In this document: in pieces, positions 18,130 through 28,795 of the stretch | How the letters are laid out: each line of letters opens with the position of its first letter | Numbering within the stretch: position 1 is the stretch's first letter | Source: Acetobacteraceae bacterium | Lineage (GTDB): Bacteria; Pseudomonadota; Alphaproteobacteria; Acetobacterales; Acetobacteraceae | Reading direction: 5' to 3' | Assembly (NCBI GenBank): GCA_004843345.1 | Contig: CP039460.1 | Coordinates: 1,845,001-1,909,000, forward strand | DNA length: 64,000 nt | Position numbers and translations under genes: made by a program | Notes under the pieces: generated by a model | What the model saw: the letters and a program-made list of their open reading frames with translations, nothing else | Told to the model about the DNA's origin: nothing | Databases searched by the model: none

Positions 18130-20040
18130 ATGAAAAATATCGGACGCAATGTAGCCCTTTGGGTTATTCTAATTTCATCAGGATTGTTGCTGCTGAGTAT
18201 GTTTCAGCAAGGAAACCGCCAGCATACGGCTCAACGATTGAGTTTTTCTGAATTTTTAAATGATGTTGATCAGCATCAGGTGGCATCCGTTGTCATCCAC
18301 AATCAGGATCGTAATCAGGAAATTGCCGGAGAATTTACCGATAAGAAAACCTTTGAAACTTATGCGCCACTAGATCCTTCTTTGCCACAGCATCTGACAA
18401 AAGCAGGTGTGAAGGTTGAGCTTGCGAGACCGCCAGAGAGTGATGACAATTCTTTGATGCGTTATATTTCCGCATGGTTGCCTATTTTACTTCTTCTTGG
18501 GCTATGCTTTTTGGTATTTCGTCAGATGCAGTCTGGCGGGGGCGCAAGAGGCGCTATGGGATTTGGGAAATCCCGAGCGAAGCTTTTGACAGAAAAACAA
18601 GGAAAAGTCACCTTTGCAGATGTTGCGGGCATTGATGAGGCAAAGTCAGAATTAGAGGAAGTAGTGGATTTTTTAAAAGATCCTCAGAAATTTACCCGTC
18701 TAGGAGGGAAAATCCCAAAAGGTGTTTTGCTTGTTGGGCCTCCAGGGACAGGTAAAACACTTCTCGCACGCTCTGTTGCTGGAGAGGCGAATGTCCCATT
18801 CTTCAGTATTTCAGGTTCTGATTTTGTTGAAATGTTTGTTGGTGTTGGGGCTTCTCGTGTTCGAGATATGTTTGAGCAGGGGAAAAAGTCAGCGCCCTGC
18901 ATTATCTTCATTGATGAAATTGATGCTGTTGGCCGTCATCGCGGTGCTGGTTTAGGTGGCGGTAATGATGAGCGAGAGCAGACGCTCAATCAGATGTTGG
19001 TTGAAATGGATGGCTTTGAAAGCAACGAAGGCGTCATTTTGATTGCTGCGACAAATAGGCCAGATGTTCTTGATCCCGCTTTGTTGCGCCCAGGACGCTT
19101 TGATAGGCAGGTTGTCGTTCCAAATCCAGATGTGAGTGGGCGTGAGAAAATTTTACGTGTCCATATGAAAAAGTTACCTATTTCTTCAGATGTTGATGCG
19201 AGAATTATTGCAAGAGGAACGCCAGGTTTTTCGGGTGCTGATCTTGCAAATCTGGTTAATGAAGCGGCTCTTTTTGCAGCACGTCAGGGACATAAATTGG
19301 TTTCGATGATTCAGTTTGAGGAAGCCAAAGATAAAGTGATGATGGGGGCTGAACGGCGTTCCATGGTGATGAGTTCCGAAGAGAAAAAAATGACGGCTTA
19401 TCACGAAGGGGGACATGCCCTTTGTGCCTATCTTATGCCTGGGAGTGATTCTATTCATAAAGCAACAATCGTCCCTCGTGGTCAGGCACTCGGAATGGTG
19501 ATGACGCTTCCAGAAAAGGATAATGTTTCTTACAGTCGGAAATGGTGTCTTGCACGTTTAGTGGTTGCTATGGGAGGGCGTGTTGCAGAAGAAGTTATTT
19601 TTGGACGTGACGAAGTCAGCGCAGGTGCTTCAGGAGATATTAAGAGTGCAACTGAAATTGCACGTAGAATGATTATGCAGTGGGGAATGAGCGATAAGCT
19701 TGGTATGGTCGGATATGATTCTGGGCAGGAAGTTTTTCTAGGTCATTCAATGGCACAGCAACGTAATATTTCTGAGCAAACGGCACGTGAAGTCGATAAA
19801 GAGATTAAGGCTTTAATTGATGATGCTTATGAGACGAGCCGTAATCTTATTTTAGAGAATATTGATGCCTTACATGTTCTGGCTCAAGCATTACAGGAAC
19901 ATGAAACGCTGACAGGGCATGAAATTGGTGAGATTATTAAGGGACATAAAATTCCAGAAAAAGTTCTAGAAGGCGAAGTTATTTCACGTTCTGCTTCTGG
20001 GCGTCGTGCTTCTGTGCCAACGGTTCCTTTTCCTGTGTAA
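18130..20040 (+). CDS. ftsH: ATP-dependent zinc metalloprotease FtsH
   Basis: Membrane-anchored AAA+ protease of 636 residues that degrades misfolded membrane proteins and regulators such as RpoH and LpxC. Membrane helices lie at about residues 7-25 and 113-132, flanking the periplasmic domain. Walker A is [11 protein letters not shown] (about 203), Walker B is [12 protein letters not shown] (about 260), and the second region of homology is [21 protein letters not shown] (given in part). The zinc site is [10 protein letters not shown] near 425. The downstream neighbour is glmM, a common arrangement (tilS-ftsH-glmM) in alphaproteobacteria. Confidence 0.97.
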   Translation: MKNIGRNVALWVILISSGLLLLSMFQQGNRQHTAQRLSFSEFLNDVDQHQVASVVIHNQDRNQEIAGEFTDKKTFETYAPLDPSLPQHLTKAGVKVELARPPESDDNSLMRYISAWLPILLLLGLCFLVFRQMQSGGGARGAMGFGKSRAKLLTEKQGKVTFADVAGIDEAKSELEEVVDFLKDPQKFTRLGGKIPKGVLLVGPPGTGKTLLARSVAGEANVPFFSISGSDFVEMFVGVGASRVRDMFEQGKKSAPCIIFIDEIDAVGRHRGAGLGGGNDEREQTLNQMLVEMDGFESNEGVILIAATNRPDVLDPALLRPGRFDRQVVVPNPDVSGREKILRVHMKKLPISSDVDARIIARGTPGFSGADLANLVNEAALFAARQGHKLVSMIQFEEAKDKVMMGAERRSMVMSSEEKKMTAYHEGGHALCAYLMPGSDSIHKATIVPRGQALGMVMTLPEKDNVSYSRKWCLARLVVAMGGRVAEEVIFGRDEVSAGASGDIKSATEIARRMIMQWGMSDKLGMVGYDSGQEVFLGHSMAQQRNISEQTAREVDKEIKALIDDAYETSRNLILENIDALHVLAQALQEHETLTGHEIGEIIKGHKIPEKVLEGEVISRSASGRRASVPTVPFPV

Positions 20041-20094
20041 GAGGAAGATAATCTTATAAATTAGGAGATCTTTTAGTTCGATAGAGAATGGGGA

Positions 20095-21450
20095 ATGATG
20101 ACTGAACAGCCTAAAAGACATTTTTTTGGAACAGATGGCCTTCGTGGAAGAGCCAATCAAATGCCTTTACTTGTTGAGATTGCTCAAAAATTAGGGCAAG
20201 CCGCAGGATTATATTTTCAGAAACGTCCTGCGGGCCGTCATCAAGTTCTTATCGGGAAAGATACACGTCTTTCTGGTTATATGCTCGAAAATGCCTTGGC
20301 ATCTGGATTTCTTTCTGTAGGGATGGATGTGATTTTCCTTGGTCCGTTGCCAACACCGGGCGTTGCAGCTTTGACGCGCTCTTTAAGAGCGGATTTGGGT
20401 GTCGTTATTTCTGCGTCACATAATCCTGCCGCAGATAATGGGATTAAACTTTTTGGTCCCGACGGTTTCAAATTGTCAGATGAGGCAGAAGCAGAAATTG
20501 AGCATTTGATGCAAATTGATTTGTCGGATCAGTTGGCTGTTCCTGAAAAAATAGGGCATGCAGGCCGTCTTAATGATGCGGCTGGTCGTTATATGGAAAT
20601 TACGAAATCTTCTTTAAAAAAAGGCGTTCGTTTGAATGGTTTGAAGATTGTCGTTGATTGCGCACATGGTGCGGCCTATCAGGTTGCGCCAAAAGTTTTG
20701 TGGGAACTCGGAGCTGAAGTTATCAAGATAGGGTGTGAGCCTAATGGCGCCAATATTAATGAGGGTGTTGGATCTACACATCCAGAAGAAATGTGCCGCA
20801 AAGTTGTTGAGCTTGGAGCTGATTGTGGAATTGCCTTAGATGGTGATGCAGACCGGTTATTGATGGCAGATGAGAAAGGCCAGCTTATTGATGGGGATCA
20901 GATTCTTGCTTTAGTCGCGACCGTTTTGCATAAAGAAAATAATTTGCGAGCAAACGCAGTTGTTGCAACGGTTATGTCCAATTTGGGTTTGGAGAAATAT
21001 CTTTCCGAGAAAAATATAAAATTGGAGCGAACAGCGGTTGGTGATCGTTATGTTCAACAACGTATGAGAGAACTGGGAGCGAATGTTGGGGGAGAGCAGT
21101 CTGGACATATTATTTTGTCAGATTATAGCTTTACAGGGGATGGGCTTGTCGCAGCACTACAAATTCTTGCCGCTTTGGTTAATTCGGGAGATAAGGCGAG
21201 TAAACTTTGTCAGTTATTTGAACCATTCCCTCAAAAAATTTATAATTTGCCCTTAAAAAGCAGAACAGATCCAAGATTAGCTAAAAAAATTGCTGAAGCA
21301 AAATTATGGGCTGAAGCTAAATTAGCGAAAAGAGGGAGGCTTGTGCTGAGACCAAGTGGAACAGAGCCTCTTCTGCGTGTGATGGTAGAAGCCGATGATG
21401 CTCAGCTTTTAGAAGAAACAATGGCAGGAACGTTGGATATTCTGAAATAA
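20095..21450 (+). CDS. glmM: Phosphoglucosamine mutase GlmM
   Basis: Interconverts glucosamine-6-phosphate and glucosamine-1-phosphate for UDP-GlcNAc, feeding peptidoglycan and LPS. The active-site phosphoserine lies in [14 protein letters not shown] (about residue 105). The Mg-binding loop is [10 protein letters not shown] (about 245), the sugar loop GGEQSGHI (about 330) and the phosphate loop [12 protein letters not shown] (about 420). Length is 451 residues. Two adjacent ATG codons open the frame; either could be used. Confidence 0.95.
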   Translation: MMTEQPKRHFFGTDGLRGRANQMPLLVEIAQKLGQAAGLYFQKRPAGRHQVLIGKDTRLSGYMLENALASGFLSVGMDVIFLGPLPTPGVAALTRSLRADLGVVISASHNPAADNGIKLFGPDGFKLSDEAEAEIEHLMQIDLSDQLAVPEKIGHAGRLNDAAGRYMEITKSSLKKGVRLNGLKIVVDCAHGAAYQVAPKVLWELGAEVIKIGCEPNGANINEGVGSTHPEEMCRKVVELGADCGIALDGDADRLLMADEKGQLIDGDQILALVATVLHKENNLRANAVVATVMSNLGLEKYLSEKNIKLERTAVGDRYVQQRMRELGANVGGEQSGHIILSDYSFTGDGLVAALQILAALVNSGDKASKLCQLFEPFPQKIYNLPLKSRTDPRLAKKIAEAKLWAEAKLAKRGRLVLRPSGTEPLLRVMVEADDAQLLEETMAGTLDILK

Positions 21451-21485
21451 ATATTTTTTGAATTTAAAATAAAGATGAAAAAAAG

Positions 21486-23555
21486 ATGGCAGGTAAAACT
21501 CAAGGGAATTCGTTGTACTTGAAACAAGATGCGAAGAGGGCGATCGTTGCTTTGCGGATTTTATCTGCGCAATCTGTTTTTAGTGCAGGTTCTGGGCACT
21601 TAGGGGCTCCCTTGGGATTGGCGCCGGCAATGTATGCGCTTTGGGCGCATGAAATTAGATTTGATCCAACGCATCCTAAATGGCCAGGACGGGATCGTTT
21701 TATTCTTTCTGGAGGGCATGCTTCTGCCCTTTATTATGCTTTAATGCATCTTGCCGCTTTTAAGGATCGTTCTGGTCAGAATTCTTTACCCCGTAAGGAG
21801 CTCGAGAATCTAAGAAAATTAGGATCATTGACACCCGCACATCCAGAATATGGGCATACAGTTGGTGTTGAAATGACGACAGGTCCGCTTGGGCAAGGTT
21901 GTGCCACTTCTGTTGGGATGGCTGCTGGGGCAAAATGGCTTAATGCGGTTTATTCAGGAAAAGATCTTTTTAATCAGCGTATTTTTACATTTTGCGGTGA
22001 CGGCGATTTTATGGAGGGCGTTAGTTCTGAGGCAGCTTCTTTAGCAGGGCACTGGGGGTTAGGAAACCTCGTTTGGATTTACGACAATAACGAGGTCAGT
22101 ATTGAGGGGAAAACAAGTCTTGCTTTTGGAGAAAATGTTCCGGAGCGTTTTAAGGCGTATGGCTGGAATGTTGAAACAATTGAGAATGGAGAAGATTGGG
22201 AAGCAATCCTTCAAGCACTCACAAAGACGCGTTTTTCTAAGAAGCCAACTTTAATTAATCTTCATACTCTGATTGGGCGTGGTTTATTAGATCGACAGGG
22301 GACAGAAAAAGCGCATGGCGGGATTCTGAAAAAAGAAGAGCTGGAGACTTTATATGCTCAAAATGATTGGGATGAAGAGATATTTTTAGCTGCTCCAGAA
22401 GAAGTTTTTCTGCATTTTCAAGACACATTGGGGCGGCGAGGGGCTGAAGCACACCAAAATTGGCAAAACTCTTTTGATGTTTTCAGGGATCAGTTTCCTC
22501 AAAAAGCAATTGATTTGGAAAATATTTTTTCAGGGAATTTACCAGAACATTGGATAAATGCCTTTGACGCTTTGGAAAAGAGAGAAGCGCCCTGTTCTAC
22601 GCGCATAAGCTCTGGGAAAATGCTGTTTGCATTAGCAGATTATTTTCCTTGGCTACTTGGCGGCGCAGGAGATGTCGGCCCTTCAACTTTTACGTTACTG
22701 CCTCGTGAAAAAGATTTTGGAAATCCAGAAAACTCTTCTTTTTCTTATGGAGGGCGCAATATCCATTTTGGAGTGAGGGAAGGTGCCATGGGCGCTATCA
22801 GTAGCGGTCTTGCTCTGATGGGACTTCGACCTTTTGCTGGAACGTTTTTAGCGTTTTTTGATTATATACATCCTGCGGTTCGTTTGGCGGCGATGATGAA
22901 GTTGCCTGTTATTTATATTTTTACGTTAGATTCGATTAAGGTTGGTGAGGATGGGCCTACACATCAGCCTGTTGAGCAATTAGCACAATTACGTGCAATT
23001 CCGAATTTAACAGTCATTCGTCCAGCAGATGAAAATGAAACACTTCAGGCTTGGAAAGTCGCTGCTTTAACAAAAAATTCGCCTGTCGCTTTAGTATTCT
23101 CACGTCAATCTGTTTTACAGCTTACCGATAAAAATCAGGAAAATTTTCCTCTCTCGAAAGGGGCTTATGTTCTTAAAGATTTTTGTAAACAAGATGAACT
23201 TCCGCAGTGCATTTTAATGGCAAGTGGCTCAGAATTAGCCTTGGTTGTTAGCGTAGCGGAAAGATTATTTGCTTCAGGTATAAGTGTGAGGGTTGTTTCT
23301 TTTCCTAGTTTTGAACTTTTTGAACAGCAAACGCCAATTTATAAAGAAAAGATTTTCCCCAAAACGGTTCGTGCCCGTATTGCTGTGGAATTAGGTGTTT
23401 CTCAAGGATGGGAAAAATATACAGGGCTTGATGGTGCAATTCTTTCGGTAGAAAACTTTGGAGAATCGGGAGATGGGGAAGCGCTTGCGCAAAATCGAGG
23501 ATTTACAGAGGAAAATTTATTTAATTTAGCGCAAAAGGTTCTTTTGCGTTCTTGA
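21486..23555 (+). CDS. tkt: Transketolase
   Basis: Thiamine-diphosphate enzyme of 689 residues that moves two-carbon units between pentose-phosphate sugars. Substrate/TPP-binding features include SAGSGHLGAPLGLAPAMYAL and HPEYGHTVGVEMTTGPLGQG. The TPP motif CGDGDFMEG...NN (about residues 160-195) and the pyrimidine domain (FGVREGAMGAISSGLAL, THQPVEQLAQLRAIPN) are present. It opens the sugar-phosphate operon with pgi, gnd, pgl and rpiA, the core of glucose breakdown in acetic acid bacteria, where phosphofructokinase is often missing. Confidence 0.95.
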   Translation: MAGKTQGNSLYLKQDAKRAIVALRILSAQSVFSAGSGHLGAPLGLAPAMYALWAHEIRFDPTHPKWPGRDRFILSGGHASALYYALMHLAAFKDRSGQNSLPRKELENLRKLGSLTPAHPEYGHTVGVEMTTGPLGQGCATSVGMAAGAKWLNAVYSGKDLFNQRIFTFCGDGDFMEGVSSEAASLAGHWGLGNLVWIYDNNEVSIEGKTSLAFGENVPERFKAYGWNVETIENGEDWEAILQALTKTRFSKKPTLINLHTLIGRGLLDRQGTEKAHGGILKKEELETLYAQNDWDEEIFLAAPEEVFLHFQDTLGRRGAEAHQNWQNSFDVFRDQFPQKAIDLENIFSGNLPEHWINAFDALEKREAPCSTRISSGKMLFALADYFPWLLGGAGDVGPSTFTLLPREKDFGNPENSSFSYGGRNIHFGVREGAMGAISSGLALMGLRPFAGTFLAFFDYIHPAVRLAAMMKLPVIYIFTLDSIKVGEDGPTHQPVEQLAQLRAIPNLTVIRPADENETLQAWKVAALTKNSPVALVFSRQSVLQLTDKNQENFPLSKGAYVLKDFCKQDELPQCILMASGSELALVVSVAERLFASGISVRVVSFPSFELFEQQTPIYKEKIFPKTVRARIAVELGVSQGWEKYTGLDGAILSVENFGESGDGEALAQNRGFTEENLFNLAQKVLLRS

Positions 23556-23641
23556 AGGACTTGTTACAGTGCAGGCAGAAAAATATTATTTTTCCTCCCT
23601 AATGTTGGGAGTCTTTGAGAAAAATAAGAGGAACGCTGAGC

Positions 23642-25327
23642 ATGTCAGATAGTTATAAGAATCCTTCTCAAATATCTCTTTTAGATATTTCTTTTTCCCT
23701 TCCATCTCATCAGAGGCAATTATTTTCTAAGTACTTAGAAACTTGGAAAGAAAAGGGGTTTGTTAAGAATCTGTGGGAGCAGGATCCAACCCTTTGGAAA
23801 GGGGATGTAGAGGATCACATGCTTGGTTGGCTCAGAGCACCAGAAGATGAAGCGAAGAAACTGTCAGAAGCCTTAAAAACATTGTATGGCGAATCTACAC
23901 AGTGGGAAAATGTTGTTTTGCTGGGGATGGGCGGTTCCGCACTTGGTGCTGATTCTCTAAGGCAAATTCTTGACCATAAAGCTGGAGCGGCTTCGCTACT
24001 CGTTCTGGATAGTCTTCTGCCGGAAGATGTTGAGGCCGTTTCCTCAAAAATTAATTTAGAAAAAACCCGTTTTATCGTTTCCAGTAAGTCTGGTGGAACC
24101 TTGGAAAGCAACACGCTTTTCCATTTTTTCTGGAATAAGCTGGAGGCTATTCCTCAAGAAAAACGCGGTCAGCATTTTATTGCTGTGACCGATCCAGGAA
24201 CCTCTCTAGAACAACTGGCAAAAGAACATGGTTTTTCACATATTTTTCATGGCCACCCACGCATCGGAGGGCGCTATTCTATTTTCTCAGCCTTTGGTTT
24301 GGTGCCAGCAGCGGCGGCAGGCTATGATTTGAAGCCTTTGTTAGAAGGGGCAGTTCAAATGATGAAGGGATGTTCGCCTGCTTCTGCTGCGGATCAGAAT
24401 CCTGGATTGATTTTAGGAATTGTTTTAGGTGTCGCCTGCCGTCAGGGGGCAGATAAGCTCATTTTTGATGCTGGAGATAAGATTAAAGCTTTTGGTCCGT
24501 GGCTTGAACAGCTTATTGCTGAAAGTACAGGGAAAATTGGCACGGGGATTTTTCCTGTTTTACCTGAAGGGCCTAACGCTTTAAGGGGGGCTGACAGAGT
24601 CGTTGTCTACGCTGGAAAATCAGGAAAGGAGGCAGAGGACATTGCATCTGTCTTTATAAATCCAGAAAATATTAATCAAGTTGGGCAAATGTTCTATCTT
24701 TGGGAATTTGCGATCGCTGTTGCGGGTTCCGTCATTGAAATCAATCCGTTTGATCAGCCTAATGTTGAATCCAGTAAGGTGCTTAGTCGTGCACTCGCAA
24801 AAGCGTATCATGAGACAGGAAAAGTTCCTGAAGTTGAGAGCTTTGCACGAGATGGTATTTTGAGTTTTGCTTCAACTGAGCCTGAAGTTTTTAAAAACAG
24901 TAAAAATGCGTCTCAAATTATTGAGACTGCTTTGAAAACTTTAAAACAGGGAGACTATCTGGCTCTTTTAATGTGGACAGGCAGAGGAACAGACGATATT
25001 GGCGCGCAGATTGCGAGTGCTTTGCAGGCAAAGCTGGATGTTCCTGTCATGTTGGAAATGGGGCCTCGCTTTTTGCATTCAACAGGACAAGCTTACAAAG
25101 GTGGTAAAAACACGGGCTTGTTTTTGCAGCTAGCCTACAACAGAAAAACTTTTTCTTCACCAGAATTGAAAGAGTTAGGAATTCTTTCAGCGACGCAAGA
25201 ACAGGGCGATTATAAGGCTCTGACTGAAACCAAGCGTCGTGTCTTGCGAATTGAGATTGAAGATAATCTTGGTGAGGGGCTGAAAGTTTTAGAAAAGGAT
25301 ATTAAAGAAGCTCTCAATCGGCTATGA
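23642..25327 (+). CDS. pgi: Phosphoglucose isomerase (type normally fused to transaldolase), stand-alone
   Basis: A 561-residue sugar-phosphate isomerase with the SIS fold: VVLLGMGGSALGADSLR (about residue 93), FIVSSKSGGTLESN (about 140) and FAIAVAG near 355. The start is the ATG with AGAGGA upstream; a TTG at 23615 adds 9 residues without a ribosome site. From memory, it resembles the C-terminal half of the transaldolase/phosphoglucose isomerase fusion proteins of Gluconobacter relatives more than classical Pgi. The N-terminal transaldolase domain (about 350 residues) is absent, and no transaldolase occurs elsewhere in the window. It follows tkt by 86 bases. Confidence 0.82.
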   Translation: MSDSYKNPSQISLLDISFSLPSHQRQLFSKYLETWKEKGFVKNLWEQDPTLWKGDVEDHMLGWLRAPEDEAKKLSEALKTLYGESTQWENVVLLGMGGSALGADSLRQILDHKAGAASLLVLDSLLPEDVEAVSSKINLEKTRFIVSSKSGGTLESNTLFHFFWNKLEAIPQEKRGQHFIAVTDPGTSLEQLAKEHGFSHIFHGHPRIGGRYSIFSAFGLVPAAAAGYDLKPLLEGAVQMMKGCSPASAADQNPGLILGIVLGVACRQGADKLIFDAGDKIKAFGPWLEQLIAESTGKIGTGIFPVLPEGPNALRGADRVVVYAGKSGKEAEDIASVFINPENINQVGQMFYLWEFAIAVAGSVIEINPFDQPNVESSKVLSRALAKAYHETGKVPEVESFARDGILSFASTEPEVFKNSKNASQIIETALKTLKQGDYLALLMWTGRGTDDIGAQIASALQAKLDVPVMLEMGPRFLHSTGQAYKGGKNTGLFLQLAYNRKTFSSPELKELGILSATQEQGDYKALTETKRRVLRIEIEDNLGEGLKVLEKDIKEALNRL

Positions 25328-25368
25328 AGTAACTGTTCATAGTAATTGAGTGTTTAGTTGTATTTTTT

Positions 25369-25403
25369 TGCCTTTATTGTAACGGGGGATAGCGGTAAAG
25401 GCA
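25369..25403. repeat. Inverted repeat between pgi and gnd
   Basis: TGCCTTTA (25369-25376) is repeated inverted as TAAAGGCA (25396-25403) around a G-rich 19-base centre. It ends 27 bases before gnd and could be an operator or an mRNA hairpin; there is no T-run, so it is not a typical terminator. Confidence 0.4.
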
Positions 25404-25430
25404 CCAATAAATGAACCGAAAAGAGGTAAA

Positions 25431-26465
25431 ATGCGGATTGGATTAATCGGTTTGGGACGTATGGGCAGCAATATTGCAGTTCGTCTTACGCGTCATGGGC
25501 ATGAGGTCGTTGTCTGGGATTGTGATCCGCAGGCAATTGCAGAGACAGTAGATCGTTGTGAAGATAATCTTGCTGTTGCTGCATACTCTTTAGAGGATCT
25601 AGTGCGTTATCTCGGGAAGAGTGCTGGGCCAAAAATTATTTGGGTGATGATTCCTGCTGGAAGTTCGACACAAGAATGTTTGGACATGCTTTACGGTTTG
25701 TTGGAAAAAGATGATATCGTCATTGATGGTGGGAATAGTTATTTTAAGGACGATATTCGGCGGGCAGATCATTTTGCTCAGAAAAAAATTCATTATTTAG
25801 ATGTTGGAACATCTGGCGGTGTGTGGGGCTTAGAGCGCGGTTATTGTCTCATGTGCGGTGGAAATAAAGAGATTTTCTTAAAAGTAGAGCCTATTTTTAA
25901 AGCACTCTGCCCAGGCAGGGGATCAATAAAACCTGTAAAACATCGTGATGATCCACGTCATGATTCTCGTGCTGAGGAAGGGTATCTTTACTGTGGTCCT
26001 TCAGGATCAGGTCATTTTGTTAAAATGATACATAATGGCATTGAGTACGGCATGATGCAGGCTTTTGCTGAGGGGTTTGACGTTTTAAAATCACGAAATC
26101 TTGAACGTCTTCCTGAAAAAGAGCGCTATGATTTAAATTTGGCTGACATTGCCGAATTATGGCGGCGTGGCAGTGTCGTTACTTCATGGCTTCTAGATTT
26201 AAAGGCGGAAGCTTTGGCAAATTCTCCAGATCTTTCTGAATTTAGCGGCGTGGTTGCTGATTCTGGTGAAGGACGTTGGACTGTTGAAGCTGCGATTGAT
26301 GAGGATGTCTCTGCGCCTGTGATGACAGCTGCGCTTTTTGCTCGTTTCCGTTCTCGATCAGGCAATACGTTTGGTGAGAAATCACTTTCTGCTATGCGCT
26401 TTGGTTTTGGTGGGCATAAGGAAGATTCTACCGCTCCTTCTGATATTGGTGAAATTAATAAATAA
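25431..26465 (+). CDS. gnd: 6-phosphogluconate dehydrogenase, short decarboxylating type
   Basis: Oxidises 6-phosphogluconate to ribulose-5-phosphate and CO2. The 344-residue length matches the short form (GndA/YqeC-like) and not the 470-residue form. The N-terminal nucleotide fold is [40 protein letters not shown] and [19 protein letters not shown] are catalytic and substrate landmarks. A GAGG site sits 6 bases before the ATG. The short form is often NAD-preferring, but the cofactor is not settled by the sequence. Confidence 0.93.
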   Translation: MRIGLIGLGRMGSNIAVRLTRHGHEVVVWDCDPQAIAETVDRCEDNLAVAAYSLEDLVRYLGKSAGPKIIWVMIPAGSSTQECLDMLYGLLEKDDIVIDGGNSYFKDDIRRADHFAQKKIHYLDVGTSGGVWGLERGYCLMCGGNKEIFLKVEPIFKALCPGRGSIKPVKHRDDPRHDSRAEEGYLYCGPSGSGHFVKMIHNGIEYGMMQAFAEGFDVLKSRNLERLPEKERYDLNLADIAELWRRGSVVTSWLLDLKAEALANSPDLSEFSGVVADSGEGRWTVEAAIDEDVSAPVMTAALFARFRSRSGNTFGEKSLSAMRFGFGGHKEDSTAPSDIGEINK

Positions 26466-26483
26466 TTTCTTGCTAATGGGAAT

Positions 26484-27224
26484 ATGATGATGAATGAAAA
26501 GATGACATTAGAGGTTTTTCCTAGCCCTGAGGCTTTGGCAGGAGCTACATTTAATTTTATTCAGGATCTTGCAGATCAGGCGCAACAGGCAGGGCATGTT
26601 TTTAGAGTTGCCTTTTCTGGAGGGACAACGCCTAAGCGCCTTTTTTCATTGGTGGAAGCAAAGGCTAAACAAGGTATTCATATTCTCTCGAATGCAGAGA
26701 TTTTCTTTGTTGATGATCGTTGGGTGCCAGAGGGAGACAAGGATAATAATGGTACGATGGCATGGAACTATTTTAAAAATAGTAATATCGCAAAGGAGCA
26801 TTTCCATGCCATACCAACAAATGGCAAGACCCCAGAAGAAGATGCGGGCATCTATCAAAAGCTTCTCAAAAAGTTTTATGGAAAAGATGTTTTGGATCCC
26901 AAAGAGCCACTTTTTGATCTTGTCATGTTAGGCTTGGGAGGGGATGGTCATACGGCTTCTTTGTTCCCTAAGAATGCGATTTTGCAAGAGCGTGAGGCGT
27001 GGGTGGGAACTTCACAGCCATTAGATGCACCTCATCGCCGTGTAACCCTTACATATCCTGCCATTGAGAGTGCTAAAAATGTTGTTTTTCTTGTTGAGGG
27101 AAAAGCAAAGGCAGAGATGCTTGCCCGTTTGTTAGAAGGCGATACTTCTATTCCAGCAGGCTGTGTGAAAACAGACGGTGAGCTACGCGTTATGGCTGAT
27201 ATTGAGGCGACAAGCGCTTTATGA
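26484..27224 (+). CDS. pgl: 6-phosphogluconolactonase
   Basis: Hydrolyses 6-phosphogluconolactone in the oxidative pentose-phosphate pathway. The 246-residue protein shows FSGGTTPKRLF near residue 35, FFVDDRWVPEGDKDNN near 75, and LGLGGDGHTASLFP near 150, all typical of the NagB/SolB-like family. Several ATG codons cluster at the start (26484, 26487, 26490). The stop overlaps the rpiA start as ATGA. Confidence 0.94.
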   Translation: MMMNEKMTLEVFPSPEALAGATFNFIQDLADQAQQAGHVFRVAFSGGTTPKRLFSLVEAKAKQGIHILSNAEIFFVDDRWVPEGDKDNNGTMAWNYFKNSNIAKEHFHAIPTNGKTPEEDAGIYQKLLKKFYGKDVLDPKEPLFDLVMLGLGGDGHTASLFPKNAILQEREAWVGTSQPLDAPHRRVTLTYPAIESAKNVVFLVEGKAKAEMLARLLEGDTSIPAGCVKTDGELRVMADIEATSAL

Positions 27225-27922
27225 TTAAAGACCTCGCTTCTGAGAAGAAACTTGCGGCTCGAGCTGCCGTTGAGAGCTTTGTGCGTTCAGGTATGACGCT
27301 CGGGCTGGGGACGGGAAGTACTAGCGATTTTGTTTTGGAAGAAATTGGTACGCGTTTAAAAGATGGACGTTTAAATAATATCAAAGGGATTCCCACCTCC
27401 TTTGCTACCGAGATGCTTGCAAAAAAGTACGGTATTGAAATTGTTTCTTTGGCAGAATATCCAACTCCAGAAGTTGCTATTGATGGCGCCGATCAGGTTC
27501 TCTTAGGAACGCTTTCTTTGATTAAAGGTCATGGTGGAGCTCTCTTAAGAGAAAAGATTATTGCAGCAGCAGCAGAGAAATTTGTTGTCGTTGCAGATTC
27601 TTCAAAAAAAACGGATTTCCTTGGCAGGAACTGTGCCGTTCCTGTGGAGGTGCTTGACTTTGCTCTTGGAGCCGTTCAGCTGGCTTTAAGCGCTAGCGGT
27701 GCGCGTCGAATTACTTTGAGAAAAACAAGGGATGGAAAGGTTTTTTACTCAGATAATAAAAATCCGATTTTAGATTGTGTTTTTGATGAAATATCATCTC
27801 CTCAAAGTCTATCGGATACATTAAGCTCAATTCCAGGTGTTCTGGAAAATGGGCTGTTTTGTGGCCTGACTTCGGGAATATTTTTGGGTATTTCTGATCA
27901 GATAGAGTATTTTTCAGGTTAG
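27221..27922 (+). CDS. rpiA: Ribose-5-phosphate isomerase A
   Basis: Interconverts ribose-5-phosphate and ribulose-5-phosphate. The 233-residue protein has LGLGTGSTSDFVLEEIG (about residues 25-40), the catalytic block VAIDGADQV (about 87), KGHGGALLREKI (about 104) and VVADSSKKTDFLG. Translation is coupled to pgl by a 4-base overlap. It is the last sugar-phosphate gene of the operon. Confidence 0.95.
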   Translation: MIKDLASEKKLAARAAVESFVRSGMTLGLGTGSTSDFVLEEIGTRLKDGRLNNIKGIPTSFATEMLAKKYGIEIVSLAEYPTPEVAIDGADQVLLGTLSLIKGHGGALLREKIIAAAAEKFVVVADSSKKTDFLGRNCAVPVEVLDFALGAVQLALSASGARRITLRKTRDGKVFYSDNKNPILDCVFDEISSPQSLSDTLSSIPGVLENGLFCGLTSGIFLGISDQIEYFSG

Positions 27923-27946
27923 ACAAAACAATAGAGGAAGCGTGTT

Positions 27947-28795
27947 ATGCAAGTTTGTCGTGATATAAAAGCGCTTCAAAAGTTATGTTCTAAATTGGAA
28001 GATATTGCTTTTGTTCCAACAATGGGTGCTCTTCATAAGGGGCATATGTCTCTTATTTCTAAGGCTAAGGCCTCTGGCAAAAAAACGGTTGTAAGTATTT
28101 TCGTTAATCGTGCCCAATTTAATAATGAAGAAGATTTTAATAAATATCCTCAGACAGAGGAGAGGGATCTTTCTCTTTTAGAGTCTTGTGATCCAGATAT
28201 TGTTTTTATTCCTTCTGAAGAGGAGATTTATCCAGAAGGATTTGAAAAGCAAGTTATTGCAGGAAAAGTTGCAAAAGAGTGGGAAGGAGCAGATCGCCCT
28301 GGCCATTTTGATGGCGTCACAACAATCCTGGCAAAATTTCTAAATATTATTCGTCCAGAGGTGCTTTGGCTTGGGCAAAAAGATGCTCAGCAAGTTGCTG
28401 TTGTTGCGAATATGATTAGAAATTTAAATTTTTCAGTTTCTTTAAAGGTTGCTCCGATTGTCAGAGAGGCAGACGGCTTGGCTTATTCTAGCCGGAATGT
28501 TCGCCTTTCTAAATTCGATCGGCAGCGTGCTCCAGAAATTTATAGGGGCTTAAAGAAGGTGAGAGCTGCTTTTGAAAAGGGGGAGCGTCAAAGCAGTTCA
28601 TTGGAGAGTATCTTACGTGATTCATTTAAAGAAGCTGGATTGCCAAATCCTGAATATGCCGCTTTAGTTGATTCACGTGATTTTTCTCTAGTTAAAGAGG
28701 CATCTGATTCCTCTTTAGCAATTGTAGCGATGTGCCTTGGAAAGGTGCGTTTGTTAGATAATTTCAAAATGAAAGAAGAACCTCATGAGTGGTGA
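27947..28795 (+). CDS. panC: Pantoate-beta-alanine ligase
   Basis: Makes pantothenate from pantoate and beta-alanine with ATP. The 282-residue sequence has the HIGH-like VPTMGALHKGHMSLI (about residue 25), VSIFVNRAQFNNEEDFNKYP, LWLGQKDAQQVAV (about 145) and the KMSKS-like YSSRNVRLS (about 180). An Asn-Arg-Ala replaces the usual Asn-Pro-Xaa in the VFVNPxQF motif. A GAGGAAG site precedes the ATG. The stop overlaps the next gene by 11 bases. Confidence 0.93.
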   Translation: MQVCRDIKALQKLCSKLEDIAFVPTMGALHKGHMSLISKAKASGKKTVVSIFVNRAQFNNEEDFNKYPQTEERDLSLLESCDPDIVFIPSEEEIYPEGFEKQVIAGKVAKEWEGADRPGHFDGVTTILAKFLNIIRPEVLWLGQKDAQQVAVVANMIRNLNFSVSLKVAPIVREADGLAYSSRNVRLSKFDRQRAPEIYRGLKKVRAAFEKGERQSSSLESILRDSFKEAGLPNPEYAALVDSRDFSLVKEASDSSLAIVAMCLGKVRLLDNFKMKEEPHEW

